Positions 45,338-53,242 of a DNA stretch of 64,000 bases are shown one piece after another. How positions within the stretch are numbered: the stretch's first letter is position 1; each line of letters begins with the position of its first letter. The notes under the pieces are model-generated. The model had not been told where the DNA came from. It made no database searches and was given only the letters and a program-made list of their open reading frames with translations. The translations under genes were made by a program, and so were the position numbers. The DNA is from Myxococcales bacterium (GTDB lineage Bacteria > Myxococcota_A > Polyangia > Palsa-1104 > JAEUJZ01), in the NCBI GenBank assembly GCA_016794465.1, contig JAEUKA010000030.1:1-64000 (forward strand), in the 5' to 3' direction.

Positions 45338-46687
45338 GTGGCTTCCGTCGAAACAGTTGCCCTTGGAGTATCCTCCGGCGTCGTCGCTGATCGCTCGACC
45401 GAACAGTATGTGATCGGGCCGTTCCTGAACCAGGGCGGCATGGCCACGGTGTTTCAGGGACGGCATATCGGTCGCACCGGGATCGCGACGCCGATTGTGC
45501 TCAAGCGACTGCGCTCCGAGCTGACCCATGTTCCCGAGCTGCGCGGGCTGCTCCTGGCCGAGGCAGAGCTTCAGTCGCGACTGACCCATCCGTGCATTGT
45601 GAAGACGACCGATCTGGTGGTGCTCGACGGGGAGTACTACTTGGTGATGGAGTACGTGCGCGGCGGGGATCTGCAGCTGCTTCTGCGGCGGGCGCGGCGA
45701 CGGGGTCAGCGGTTCTCGGCGGCGGCGGCGCTGTACATCGTGCGTGAAGTCCTGCAAGCGCTGGCCTATGCGCATGAGCTGCGGGACGCTTCGGGCCTGC
45801 CGCTTGGGCTGATTCATCGTGACATCTCGCCGGCCAATGTCCTGATCTCGGGTGACGGAGAAGTGAAGCTGTCGGACTTTGGAATCGCCCAGACCAAGGT
45901 GGTCGATTCAGGGACAGAGGGCCTGCGGCTGCGGGGCAAGGTCGGCTATATGTCGCCTGAGCAAGCGCGGCAGGAGGAGCTGGATGCGCGCTCAGATCTG
46001 TTCTCGCTTGGCACGGTCTTGTATGAGCTGCTGACCGCGAAGCGACTGTTTGTGGGCCAGGATGGAGAGAGTGCCAGTCGGGTCTATGCGGCACCGATCG
46101 TGCCTCCCTCGACGCTGTGTGCGAGTCTTCCGCGTGAAGCCGATGAAGTGGTGCTGCGCGCGCTGCATCTGGACAAGACAGAGCGGCCCAAGACGGCGCT
46201 CAAGTGGTACGAGGAGCTGCGGGAGCTGTCGCGGCGTCATGGTCTGTGGATGGATCGGGCCGAGCTGGGGGCGCATCTGCGGAGTGTGCTCGGGGACGAT
46301 CCAGAGTCGTGGCGGGTCTTGGAGGAGCGCTCGGGAACCGCGCAGATTCCTTCCTTTTTGGAGGAAGCGGATCTGTGGGAAGACAGAAGTGGCGATGGAA
46401 CGATGGGAATCTCGGTGGTGAAGACGGTCGAGTTTGTGCCGCTCAAGCCAAGTGAGGTCGTGCTTCATCACTCCGAAGTGACCGCGCCGGTTCCGACCCA
46501 GCCGCAGGAGTCTGCCGTCTCGGGTGCGATGCCGCAGACCGTGTCGTCCGCGCCGACGATGCGCATCGTGTCGACTGCGGCGCCATCGCGACTGCTCGAC
46601 TCGCTGCGGATTCCGCTGGTGCGACTGCTGGTGTTTTCGGTGCTGTCGCTTCTGGCGGCGGCGCTGGTCTGGTTGCTGCTGCGATAG
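45338..46687 (+). CDS. Membrane-anchored Ser/Thr protein kinase
   Basis: A 449-residue eukaryote-like kinase starting at GTG 45338. The kinase domain (about 20-295) has the glycine loop FLNQGGMATVFQG, ATP Lys in PIVLKRLRSEL, the catalytic loop LIHRDISPANVLI with its Asp intact, the metal loop KLSDFGIAQ and activation-segment end GYMSPEQARQ. A cytoplasmic linker of about 120 residues follows, and a single C-terminal membrane helix (about 427-448, LVFSVLSLLAAALVWLLL) with almost nothing beyond it, so there is no external sensor domain. It is 6 kb from the FHA/PP2C pair and could feed that module. Confidence 0.93.
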   Translation: MASVETVALGVSSGVVADRSTEQYVIGPFLNQGGMATVFQGRHIGRTGIATPIVLKRLRSELTHVPELRGLLLAEAELQSRLTHPCIVKTTDLVVLDGEYYLVMEYVRGGDLQLLLRRARRRGQRFSAAAALYIVREVLQALAYAHELRDASGLPLGLIHRDISPANVLISGDGEVKLSDFGIAQTKVVDSGTEGLRLRGKVGYMSPEQARQEELDARSDLFSLGTVLYELLTAKRLFVGQDGESASRVYAAPIVPPSTLCASLPREADEVVLRALHLDKTERPKTALKWYEELRELSRRHGLWMDRAELGAHLRSVLGDDPESWRVLEERSGTAQIPSFLEEADLWEDRSGDGTMGISVVKTVEFVPLKPSEVVLHHSEVTAPVPTQPQESAVSGAMPQTVSSAPTMRIVSTAAPSRLLDSLRIPLVRLLVFSVLSLLAAALVWLLLR

Positions 46688-46782
46688 GTGCTGTTCAGCG
46701 ACGAGGGTGGCGACGTACTTCGCGTGACAGAGCCTTGTCCACCATGCCACCATAAGCGGATTCATCCCCGACTTGGTGCTTG

Positions 46783-47403
46783 ATGAGTGACACGCTCACT
46801 GCCGCACAGCGCCAGCGCTTTCCCACCTTGGCGCACTACCTTTCCGTACTGCCTCAAGGCCTGGATTCCTATCCGCAGTATGTGGCCAAGGCGAGTCTGC
46901 TGCGCTCGATTCTGGATGATCATCCACTAGCGCAGTTCGCATCCGAGCTGCCGAGGGCCCTGGTCGATCTGGCCGTGCGACCGCCGCCCCTGAGCGCGTG
47001 GGTGAGCGAGGTCCATTTTCACTCGATCACCAGAGTGGCATATGACCTGCACTTTCGCGAGCGCAGCCAGTTTGTCGCGTGGTCATATGAAGCCCAGAAA
47101 AAGCTTCTTTCTGGTCCGCTCTACTCGCTGCTGTTTGCTGTCATCTCGCCGGAGCGGGGGCTCATGCTCGCGCACAGTCGCTGGGAGACATTTCATCGCG
47201 GCATCACCCTGCGCGTCGAGCGGATGCCCGGACAGAGTCGCGTGATCTACGGATATCCTCCCTACTTGATCGATGACTTCGATCTGGGTCCGACGCTGGA
47301 GGGCCTGCGCGCAGCCTTTGAGCTGATGGGCGCCAAGTCGGTCCAGATCTTCGATCAACAGGTCACGCCCACCTCTGCCCGCGCTACCTTCAGCTGGCGA
47401 TAA
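46783..47403 (+). CDS. Conserved protein of unknown function (DUF2378-like layout)
   Basis: A 206-residue protein read from ATG 46783 (a TTG lies one codon upstream). The first 110 residues are helical (RFPTLAHYLSVLPQGLDSYP). The rest looks like a mixed alpha/beta domain ending in LEGLRAAFELMGAKSVQIFD and ARATFSWR. That closing pattern, a helix, a short beta strand and a final strand with Trp, recalls the V4R/DUF2378 type proteins that are numerous in myxobacteria, but the match is too weak for a firm call. No membrane segment or catalytic motif is seen. It follows the Ser/Thr kinase gene by 95 bp and may be co-transcribed. Confidence 0.6.
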   Translation: MSDTLTAAQRQRFPTLAHYLSVLPQGLDSYPQYVAKASLLRSILDDHPLAQFASELPRALVDLAVRPPPLSAWVSEVHFHSITRVAYDLHFRERSQFVAWSYEAQKKLLSGPLYSLLFAVISPERGLMLAHSRWETFHRGITLRVERMPGQSRVIYGYPPYLIDDFDLGPTLEGLRAAFELMGAKSVQIFDQQVTPTSARATFSWR

Positions 47404-47410
47404 GCGCGAA

Positions 47411-47427
47411 CAGAGAGCCGCTCTCTG
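47411..47427. terminator. Perfect 7-bp hairpin between a CDS and the tRNA gene
   Basis: CAGAGAG (47411-47417), loop CCG, CTCTCTG (47421-47427). It lies 8 bases after the upstream stop codon and 20 bases from the 3' end of the convergent tRNA gene, so it could stop transcription from both sides. There is no U tract on either strand. Confidence 0.4.
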
Positions 47428-47446
47428 CAGAGTCATCCCCCGACGG

Positions 47447-47520
47447 TGACCGCGGCGCGATTCGAACGCGCGACCTACTGTTTAGGAAACAGTTGCTCTA
47501 TCCAACTGAGCTACGCAGTC
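47447..47520 (-). tRNA. tRNA-Arg (anticodon CCU)
   Basis: A 74-base cloverleaf on the minus strand. The acceptor stem GACTGCG pairs with CGCGGTC (one T-G wobble). The D stem is GCTC/GAGC around AGTTGGATA. The anticodon stem ACTGT/ACAGT holds the loop TTCCTAA, so the anticodon is CCT, reading AGG codons. The variable loop is AGGTC. The T stem is GCGCG/CGCGC around TTCGAAT. The discriminator is A (47447), followed by CCG, so CCA is not fully encoded. No integrase or other mobile gene lies next to it. Confidence 0.95.
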
Positions 47521-47608
47521 AAAACAACAGGCAGCCTATACCACGACTGCCGTGGCCGATGCCACATTTGCGAGCGCGTTCCCTCCTGGGCACTTTTCCG
47601 ACACGCGA

Positions 47609-49063
47609 TCAGCGGCGTCGCATGGCCAGGTAGTAGACGAGTCCGGCTCCGGCGAAGCCCACGAACCAGGCGAAGTCGTACAGTCCTTTGAGGAATGGAA
47701 ACAGCAGTCCGCCCCAGGCCAGCCCGCAGCCCACCACCGTCGCCACCACCGCCGCCGGATTCCAGCCGTGCCGATAGCGATATACCCCATCGGGAACGTA
47801 CAGATCATACAGCGCCAGGTTGCGCTTCCGAATCACCCAGTAGTCCACCACCATGATCGCCGCAATCGCTCCCAGACCGCCGGAGTAGAGCACCAGCCAG
47901 CCGACCAGATAAGCGTGGGAGTCCTCCGTCAGCTTCCACGGCATAAACAGAATGCCGACGACTCCGGTGATGAGCGCGCCGCGCTTAAAGTCGATGTGTT
48001 TCGGCCAGGCGTTGGCAAAGTCATTCGCGGGAGAGACGACGTTGGCGGCGATGTTGACCGCAAGTGTCGCAATCACCAGCGTCAGCGCAGACAGTCCGAC
48101 CCAGACCGGATCTTTGAGCTCGCCGATGAGCAGCTCGGGCTTCCAGATCGGCCGTCCAAACACCACCGAAGTGGCCGACGTAATGATCACCGCCATCGCC
48201 GAAAAGCCAAACATCGTCGTCGGTAACGCAATCGTCTGACCGATCATCTGGGCGCGCTGGGATTTTCCGTAACGGGTAAAGTCCGGCATGTTCAGAGACA
48301 GAGTCGCCCAGAATCCGACCATTCCCGTGAGCGCGATCGGGAACGCCTTCCAGAACTCTGCGCTCGATAGCTTCGCCGGACGATCGATGATCGGACCGAA
48401 GCCGTTGGCCTTTTTCACCGCCCACACCAGCAGCACCGCCGCCATCACCAGCACAAACGGCGCCGCGAAGTTCTCCAGCTTGCGGACCAGATCCATGCCT
48501 CGGAAGATGACAAAGATGTTCAGTCCCCAGAACAGCAGGAATGACAGCCACTGCGTCGGTAGATAGCCTCCGATGGGCGCACTCCCAAGCAGGTGAGCCC
48601 AGCCGGGGAAGATCGATCCAAAGAAGGTATGCAGGACCGCGCCGCCGATCCAGGCGTTGATTCCGAACCAGCCACAAGCGACCAGTGCGCGCATCAGCGC
48701 CGGCAAGTTGGCGCCATACGAGCCGTAGCTTGCGCGCAGCAGCACCGGAAACGGAATCCCATACCGCGTCCCCGGATGACTGTTGAGGAGGATCGGAACC
48801 AGGACGATCACATTGCCGAGTAGGATGGTACACAGCGCCTGCAGCCACGACATTCCGGAGTCGATGAGTCCCGACGCCAGCATGTAAGTAGGAATGCAGT
48901 GCGCCATCGAGATCCACAGCGCAGCAAAGTTGTAGGTGGTCCAGTTCCGCTTCGCGAGGGGAACCGGCGCCAGATCGGGATTGTACAGGGGGCTCTCTTG
49001 CAGCGCTTGGGAGTCCTTTTCCTCAAGCTCGATGCGCCCATCAGCGTGGTGGATCTCGGCCAT
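47609..49063 (-). CDS. NCS1-family nucleobase/hydantoin/allantoin transporter
   Basis: A 484-residue inner-membrane protein with about 12 helices. The family start is LAKRNWTTYNFAALWISMAH. Other conserved pieces are RYGIPFPVLLRASYGSYGAN, ALVACGWFGINAWIGG, LSLNMPDFTRYGKSQRAQMI and VVSPANDFANAWPKHIDF. NCS1 proteins carry uracil, cytosine, hydantoins, allantoin or thiamine with Na+ or H+; the exact substrate cannot be fixed from sequence. The start is ATG 49063. The gene lies 22 bp after an AGXT2-like aminotransferase gene on the same strand, which favours a pyrimidine- or hydantoin-derived substrate. Confidence 0.92.
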   Translation of the reverse strand: MAEIHHADGRIELEEKDSQALQESPLYNPDLAPVPLAKRNWTTYNFAALWISMAHCIPTYMLASGLIDSGMSWLQALCTILLGNVIVLVPILLNSHPGTRYGIPFPVLLRASYGSYGANLPALMRALVACGWFGINAWIGGAVLHTFFGSIFPGWAHLLGSAPIGGYLPTQWLSFLLFWGLNIFVIFRGMDLVRKLENFAAPFVLVMAAVLLVWAVKKANGFGPIIDRPAKLSSAEFWKAFPIALTGMVGFWATLSLNMPDFTRYGKSQRAQMIGQTIALPTTMFGFSAMAVIITSATSVVFGRPIWKPELLIGELKDPVWVGLSALTLVIATLAVNIAANVVSPANDFANAWPKHIDFKRGALITGVVGILFMPWKLTEDSHAYLVGWLVLYSGGLGAIAAIMVVDYWVIRKRNLALYDLYVPDGVYRYRHGWNPAAVVATVVGCGLAWGGLLFPFLKGLYDFAWFVGFAGAGLVYYLAMRRR

Positions 49064-49085
49064 GTGAGTGCCTGTTTCGCTGGGT

Positions 49086-50450
49086 TTAGGAAGCCGAGAC
49101 TTGGTGCAGTCCCGCGTCAAGGTGCGCGATCGCTTCGTCGATCTGGGACTCTGTCACCAGCATCGGTGGCGCGATCCGCAGGGTGTTTCCGTACAGGCCC
49201 CCTTTGCCGATCAACAGCTGGCGCTTGCGCAGGACTTCGATGATCAGATTGGCGCGCTTGCTCGCCGGTTCCTTGGTCTTGCGATCCTCGACCAGCTCGA
49301 TTCCTTGCATCAGTCCCATGCCACGCACATCACCGATCAGGGGATACTTCTCTTGCAGCGAAAGGAGTCCTTGGCGGAGTCGATTCCCGAGCCGAGCGGC
49401 GCGCTCTGGAATGTTTTCACGCGTCATCACATGAATCGTAGCCAGCGCTGCCACCGACGAGACGGGATTGCCTCCGTAGGTCGAGATGGTCAGACCCCGG
49501 AACGCCGACGCGATCTCTTTGGTGGTGATCGTTGCGCCCATTGGCATGCCCGATGCGATTCCTTTTGCAAACGTCATGATGTCGGGCTGGACGCCGTAGT
49601 GCTCGATTCCGTTCCAGTACGTTCCGGTGCGACCGAAGCCAGTCTGGACCTCATCACAGATGAACAGCGCGCCGGTTTTGCGAATCGGCTCGAGCACTTT
49701 CTGAAAGTACTCTTTCGGAGGAGTAATAAAGCCGCCGACTCCGAGGATCGGCTCGGCGATAAACGCAGCAGGCTGACCGGTGGTGGTGGTGGCGATGACT
49801 TCCTTGACATCGTCGGCGCAGCGGATGTCACAGGATGGATAGGACAGTCCGAACGGACAGCGATAACAGTAGGGGGCCGGCATTAGACTAATTCCGGGCA
49901 TCACCGGTGCAATCGGTCGCCACGCACCGTGACCCATGGCGCTGATCGCATACATGCCGCGACCGGAATAGGAGTGCCGCAGCGCGATGATCTCGGAGCG
50001 ACCGGTGAACAGCTTGGCGAGCAGGATCGCCATCTCATCGGCTTCACTTCCCGAGTTGGTGAAGAACGACTGCTGCAGGTTGCCGGGAGTCAGCGCCGCC
50101 AGCTCGCGGGCCAAGCGGACAATCCACTCGTTCTGATACAGCGTCGAGGTATGACCCAAAATCCCGAGCTGCTCGCGCACCGCGCCGACCACTTCGGGGT
50201 GACAGTGGCCCAGGCTCACAGTCAGGATTCCGCCGAAAAAATCGAGGTACTTTACGCCATCGGCATCGGTCAGGAACATTCCTTCGCCGCGCTGCAGCAC
50301 CAGAGACTCTGGATAGTAGTGAAAGGTCGCCGGCATCACATACTCGTGATGGAGCTTGCGCACCGTCGCCGAGTCCAGGCTCTGGAGTACGGTGAGGTGT
50401 TTCTTTCCTTCCGCGTCTGTCGAAACGGCGCTGTGCTGATGGTGGCTCAT
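49086..50450 (-). CDS. AGXT2-like class III aminotransferase
   Basis: A 454-residue PLP enzyme of fold type I. The start is ATG 50450 (MSHHQHSAVS); a longer open frame upstream is antisense to another gene. It shows KYLDFFGGILTVSLGHCHPE, the cofactor-binding FFTNSGSEADEMAI, the Asp that contacts the PLP ring in ICDEVQTGFGRTG, and the PLP Lys in MTFAKGIASGMPMGA. The whole length follows mitochondrial AGXT2-type enzymes, which use alanine, glyoxylate, beta-alanine or beta-aminoisobutyrate. With the NCS1 transporter next door, transamination of beta-alanine or beta-aminoisobutyrate from pyrimidine breakdown is the best guess. A short Cys-rich stretch (PYCYRCPFGLSYPSCDIRC) is notable. Confidence 0.9.
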   Translation of the reverse strand: MSHHQHSAVSTDAEGKKHLTVLQSLDSATVRKLHHEYVMPATFHYYPESLVLQRGEGMFLTDADGVKYLDFFGGILTVSLGHCHPEVVGAVREQLGILGHTSTLYQNEWIVRLARELAALTPGNLQQSFFTNSGSEADEMAILLAKLFTGRSEIIALRHSYSGRGMYAISAMGHGAWRPIAPVMPGISLMPAPYCYRCPFGLSYPSCDIRCADDVKEVIATTTTGQPAAFIAEPILGVGGFITPPKEYFQKVLEPIRKTGALFICDEVQTGFGRTGTYWNGIEHYGVQPDIMTFAKGIASGMPMGATITTKEIASAFRGLTISTYGGNPVSSVAALATIHVMTRENIPERAARLGNRLRQGLLSLQEKYPLIGDVRGMGLMQGIELVEDRKTKEPASKRANLIIEVLRKRQLLIGKGGLYGNTLRIAPPMLVTESQIDEAIAHLDAGLHQVSAS

Positions 50451-50564
50451 GAGCGTTCTCCTTGGCTGTGCAAAGCAACAAAGCGCGGACACTAGCAAGG
50501 AACGCGCGTGCGCCGCAATGCCCCTTGCTTGCCGGAAAAAAAGGTGTCTTGATGACGACTGGTC

Positions 50565-51116
50565 ATGGCCGACAAGCTGTCTCGTCGCGAGCTGTTCTCT
50601 ATCTTTCGTCGCAGTGTGGACTCGGCGGTGCGTCCCAAGGGTCCGCCTACACCACTGCGTCCGCCGGGAGCCCTGGGCGAGCTGCGCATTGCCGAGACTT
50701 GTATGCGCTGTGGTCGCTGCGAGGCGATCTGTCCTCGTCAGTCGATAAAGCCCCTCTCTGTCGAGTATGGAGATGCGCAAGGAACGCCGCACATCGTCGC
50801 GCGCGAGGCGCCTTGTGTGCTGTGTGAAGGACTCCTGTGTACGACAGTCTGTCCAAGCGGTGCGCTGGTTCCGGTGCGGCGAGCGACCGAAGTCCAGATG
50901 GGAGTGGCGGTGATCGATGCGGCGCGCTGCTTGCCACATCGGGGGGAGAAGTGCTCGGTCTGTCTTGATCGCTGTCCGATTCAAGGAGCGCTGCGGCTCG
51001 ACGACAAAGGGCGTCCGGTGGTGCAAGATACCTGCACCGGCTGCGGCATCTGTGAGTACTACTGTCCGACCGAGCCAACCTCGATCAAAGTGCGGCCGTG
51101 GAGTGTTCGGAAGTGA
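50565..51116 (+). CDS. Ferredoxin-type protein with four 4Fe-4S-like motifs (NapF/NapG-like)
   Basis: A 183-residue electron-transfer protein. Four Cys clusters are visible: CMRCGRCEAICP, CVLCEGLLCTTVCP, CLPHRGEKCSVCLDRCP and CTGCGICEYYCP. These are the NapF/NapG and MauM arrangements, with unusual spacing in the second and third. The N-terminus (DKLSRRELFSIFRRS) has an SRR but no convincing twin-arginine signal or hydrophobic core, so the protein is probably cytoplasmic. It is divergent from the aminotransferase and overlaps the next gene (GTGA). Its redox partner is not in the window. Confidence 0.87.
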   Translation: MADKLSRRELFSIFRRSVDSAVRPKGPPTPLRPPGALGELRIAETCMRCGRCEAICPRQSIKPLSVEYGDAQGTPHIVAREAPCVLCEGLLCTTVCPSGALVPVRRATEVQMGVAVIDAARCLPHRGEKCSVCLDRCPIQGALRLDDKGRPVVQDTCTGCGICEYYCPTEPTSIKVRPWSVRK

Positions 51117-51685
51117 GCCGTCGGGAGTCCTGTTTCTCTGTCCGTCCGGCCCGTCCTTCCGATGGCAGTGGACTCCGCTTATTGGCGAGGGAGCTTGCGC
51201 ACGGGCCCCTCTTGTCGCGATATGCCGCCGATCCGGCGCGACTTGGAGCGGAGCTGTCTGCCCTGGCTGATTCCGATCATAGAACAGAGACACTCCTGAT
51301 CGCAGAAGAGACAGCTTCCCATACAGAGTCTGCGGAGTCTGCGGAGTCTGCGGAGTCTGTGAAGGCTACAGAGTCTGGGGCTCGACTCTGTGCCATTGCG
51401 CGATTTTCGCACTCTGGAATGTTCGGTCGCTTGGGCGGGTATCTGCAGCTGATTGCGGTGGCGCCTTCCCATCAAGGGCAGGGGGTTGGGAGCTTGCTGC
51501 TCTCCCACGTCGAGCAGACGGTCGGAGCGCACAGCCGCGATCTGTTCCTGCTCGCTTCGCACTTTAATGATGCGGCGCATCGCTTCTATGCTCGGCACGG
51601 CTATCGCGAGGTCGGTCAGCTTCCCGCGTACGTACGACCCGACATCACCGAGCACATCTTTTGGAAGCGACTGCGCAGTCCGTAA
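51113..51685 (+). CDS. GNAT acetyltransferase with a Glu-Ser-Ala repeat insert
   Basis: A 190-residue protein. The start is GTG 51113, which overlaps the ferredoxin TGA (51114-51116); a GTG five codons earlier is less likely. The acetyl-CoA loop is VAPSHQGQGVGSLLLSHVE, with the QGQGVG signature, and the C-terminal strand NDAAHRFYARHGYREVGQLP is typical of GNATs. In the first third an acidic insert contains a 9-bp tandem repeat (about 51327-51360) coding ESAESAESAES. The substrate is unknown. The coupling to a ferredoxin is unusual and may be incidental. Confidence 0.83.
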   Translation: MSRRESCFSVRPARPSDGSGLRLLARELAHGPLLSRYAADPARLGAELSALADSDHRTETLLIAEETASHTESAESAESAESVKATESGARLCAIARFSHSGMFGRLGGYLQLIAVAPSHQGQGVGSLLLSHVEQTVGAHSRDLFLLASHFNDAAHRFYARHGYREVGQLPAYVRPDITEHIFWKRLRSP

Positions 51686-51693
51686 TCAGGTGG

Positions 51694-51728
51694 GTCAATA
51701 TGAAGCATACTGGATGCCTCATATTGAC
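51694..51728. terminator. Strong bidirectional hairpin between convergent genes
   Basis: GTCAATATGAAGCAT (51694-51708), loop ACTGG, ATGCCTCATATTGAC (51714-51728): a 15-bp stem with one mismatch. It lies 9 bases after the GNAT stop and 16 bases from the stop of the convergent lipoprotein gene, where a shared terminator is expected. It is AT-rich compared with its surroundings and has no long U tract. Confidence 0.6.
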
Positions 51729-51743
51729 TGACTGCGACGGACG

Positions 51744-52073
51744 TTACATGGTCTTGGGGGCCGTGCCTTGCACTTGCGCCATATTGAAGACCGAGCACTG
51801 ACCCCAGCCGCATGAGGTCTTGTAGGTCGCCTGCTTGCTACAGCCTCGGACTCCGAACGTCTCGTTTTTGACGCCCATCATGTCGCCATCGAGCGACAGC
51901 TTGGTCAGCTGAAGCTGGGCACGATCGCACTGCAGCTCGAACGCCGCTTGATTGAGGACCTTGTCCTCGACTTCACTCAGCTTGGCCGGCGCTCCAGCCG
52001 GTTCAGACTTGGGGGTTGACGCACAACCAAACGCAGCACCGATAAGCAGAACAGCAGCCAGAACTCGCTTCAT
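51744..52073 (-). CDS. Small cysteine-containing lipoprotein
   Basis: A 109-residue exported protein. The start is ATG 52073, with GGAG six bases upstream. The signal MKRVLAAVLLIGAAFGC ends in a good lipobox (AFGC). The mature part is short: a Pro/Ala linker, a helix (KLSEVEDKVLNQAAFELQCD) and a C-terminal section with Cys residues in GVRGCSKQATYKTSCGWGQC that may form disulfides. Many myxobacterial genomes carry short lipoproteins with this FELQCD...GC...Y layout, but no function is known to me. Confidence 0.72.
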   Translation of the reverse strand: MKRVLAAVLLIGAAFGCASTPKSEPAGAPAKLSEVEDKVLNQAAFELQCDRAQLQLTKLSLDGDMMGVKNETFGVRGCSKQATYKTSCGWGQCSVFNMAQVQGTAPKTM

Positions 52074-52215
52074 GAGAGACTCCAAAAAACAGGGGGTTGA
52101 CGACGAGCGCGCACTATAGCGATGGAGGTGGGTCGGCTGTCAACCATCTGGTAGCCAGACCCCCACAGAACGCCAGAATCTTGCTACGCTACGCCCAGCT
52201 TAGGAGTCCTGTGCC

Positions 52216-52977
52216 ATGGCTGAACAGAAGAACACTACAGACGGTGAATGGTCGTCTCTGCCTGCTTCCCCGGCTGCTCTTGATCCTGCCCACGTGGCCG
52301 TCGACGAAGAGTCCACTCGCAGTCCGGTCCGCCGCATCCGGAGCGAGCGCGAGCATGGCGCACCGTGGCGCAGTCAGGCCGCGTTTGTGATGCCGCTCCT
52401 CATTGTGTTGTCGATGGCGCTGGGAATCGTCTGGGTCAAGCCAGAGCCGCTGCCGCTCAAGGACAGTGCCGTCACGCACATCGGTTCATTCGTGGGGGTG
52501 GCGATGGTGATCTCGCTGTTTTTGGAGCGAGCGATTGAAGTATTCATCAGTGTGTGGCGCAACCCCGATGCCGTCGGACTCGATGTCCAGCTTGAGCGTG
52601 CCGAGCAGTCTCTTAAGGAGGCGATCGACTCGCAGAGCCTAAGGCAGCTGCAAGCAGAGCTCGCGGCGCTCAAGATCAAGCGGGCGCGCTACAAAGTAGA
52701 TACTCAGACCATCGCGATGTGGGTTGGATTCTTTTCCGGACTGCTGATCAGCGTCGCCGGTCTGCGCTGTCTGGAGGGGATGGTCATCGTCGAGAAGCTG
52801 AGCAGCTTGCCGTACAAACAGCAGCTCCTGTTTCGCTTTGTCGACGTACTACTGACCGGGGGACTGATCGCTGGCGGCAGTGAAGGACTCCACAAGGTAG
52901 CCCAGGTCTACACCACGTTTATGGACACCACCAACCGGCGCATCCGCGAAGGTGGACAGCCCACCCCACCGACGTAA
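52216..52977 (+). CDS. Four-helix membrane protein of unknown function
   Basis: A 253-residue protein. The first 50 residues are hydrophilic. Two helices follow (about 56-75, AFVMPLLIVLSMALGIVWV; about 90-112, HIGSFVGVAMVISLFLERAI), then a charged coiled-coil loop (about 125-160, QLERAEQSLKEAIDSQSLRQ). Two more hydrophobic segments follow (TIAMWVGFFSGLLISVAGL and VDVLLTGGLIAGGSEGLHKV). The final part, an Asp in a GG-rich helix followed by EGLH, resembles small membrane proteins of unknown function in many bacteria. No partner gene is evident. Confidence 0.65.
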   Translation: MAEQKNTTDGEWSSLPASPAALDPAHVAVDEESTRSPVRRIRSEREHGAPWRSQAAFVMPLLIVLSMALGIVWVKPEPLPLKDSAVTHIGSFVGVAMVISLFLERAIEVFISVWRNPDAVGLDVQLERAEQSLKEAIDSQSLRQLQAELAALKIKRARYKVDTQTIAMWVGFFSGLLISVAGLRCLEGMVIVEKLSSLPYKQQLLFRFVDVLLTGGLIAGGSEGLHKVAQVYTTFMDTTNRRIREGGQPTPPT

Positions 52978-53101
52978 CCGCCCGCTTTCGCCGCACTCCG
53001 CCTACTTGTCATCCTTTCGTCGCGAGCCGGCAGTGGTTCGGTGCGCACACCTGCTCGCGCGCTGCTCCCGCGCTGCTCCCGCGCTGCCGCTGGCTTGATA
53101 A

Positions 53102-53159
53102 GTCGTTACCACAACACGATATTTTTGTCGTTACATGAGCATATAGAAAGTCGTGCTAC
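53102..53159. repeat. Three spaced direct repeats upstream of an orphan gene
   Basis: GTCGTTAC occurs at 53102-53109 and 53127-53134, and a related GTCGTGCTAC at 53150-53159, giving spacings of 25 and 23 bases, about two or more helical turns. The stretch (53100-53165) is AT-rich and lies 85-140 bases before the ATG of the 418-residue gene. The bases to its left, from 52978, hold only a short GCTGCTCCCGC tandem repeat near 53065-53090 and no gene. It may be an operator array and promoter region. Confidence 0.4.
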
Positions 53160-53242
53160 AGTTCGGCATGCTTTTGCCAGCTAGGTACGTGTCAAGGTAG
53201 TCTCGTACTGAGCTGTAAGATCCACTCAATCCGGAGGTCTAC

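Noticed and set aside
47447..47520. tRNA gene as an attachment site for an integrated island
   Set aside because: The tRNA-Arg is intact, but neither an integrase gene nor a repeated 3' tRNA segment was found on either side.
49086..51293. 735-codon reading that extends the aminotransferase upstream
   Set aside because: The additional 281 codons are antisense to the ferredoxin, whose four Cys clusters are convincing. Homology starts near MSHHQHSAVS at 50450.
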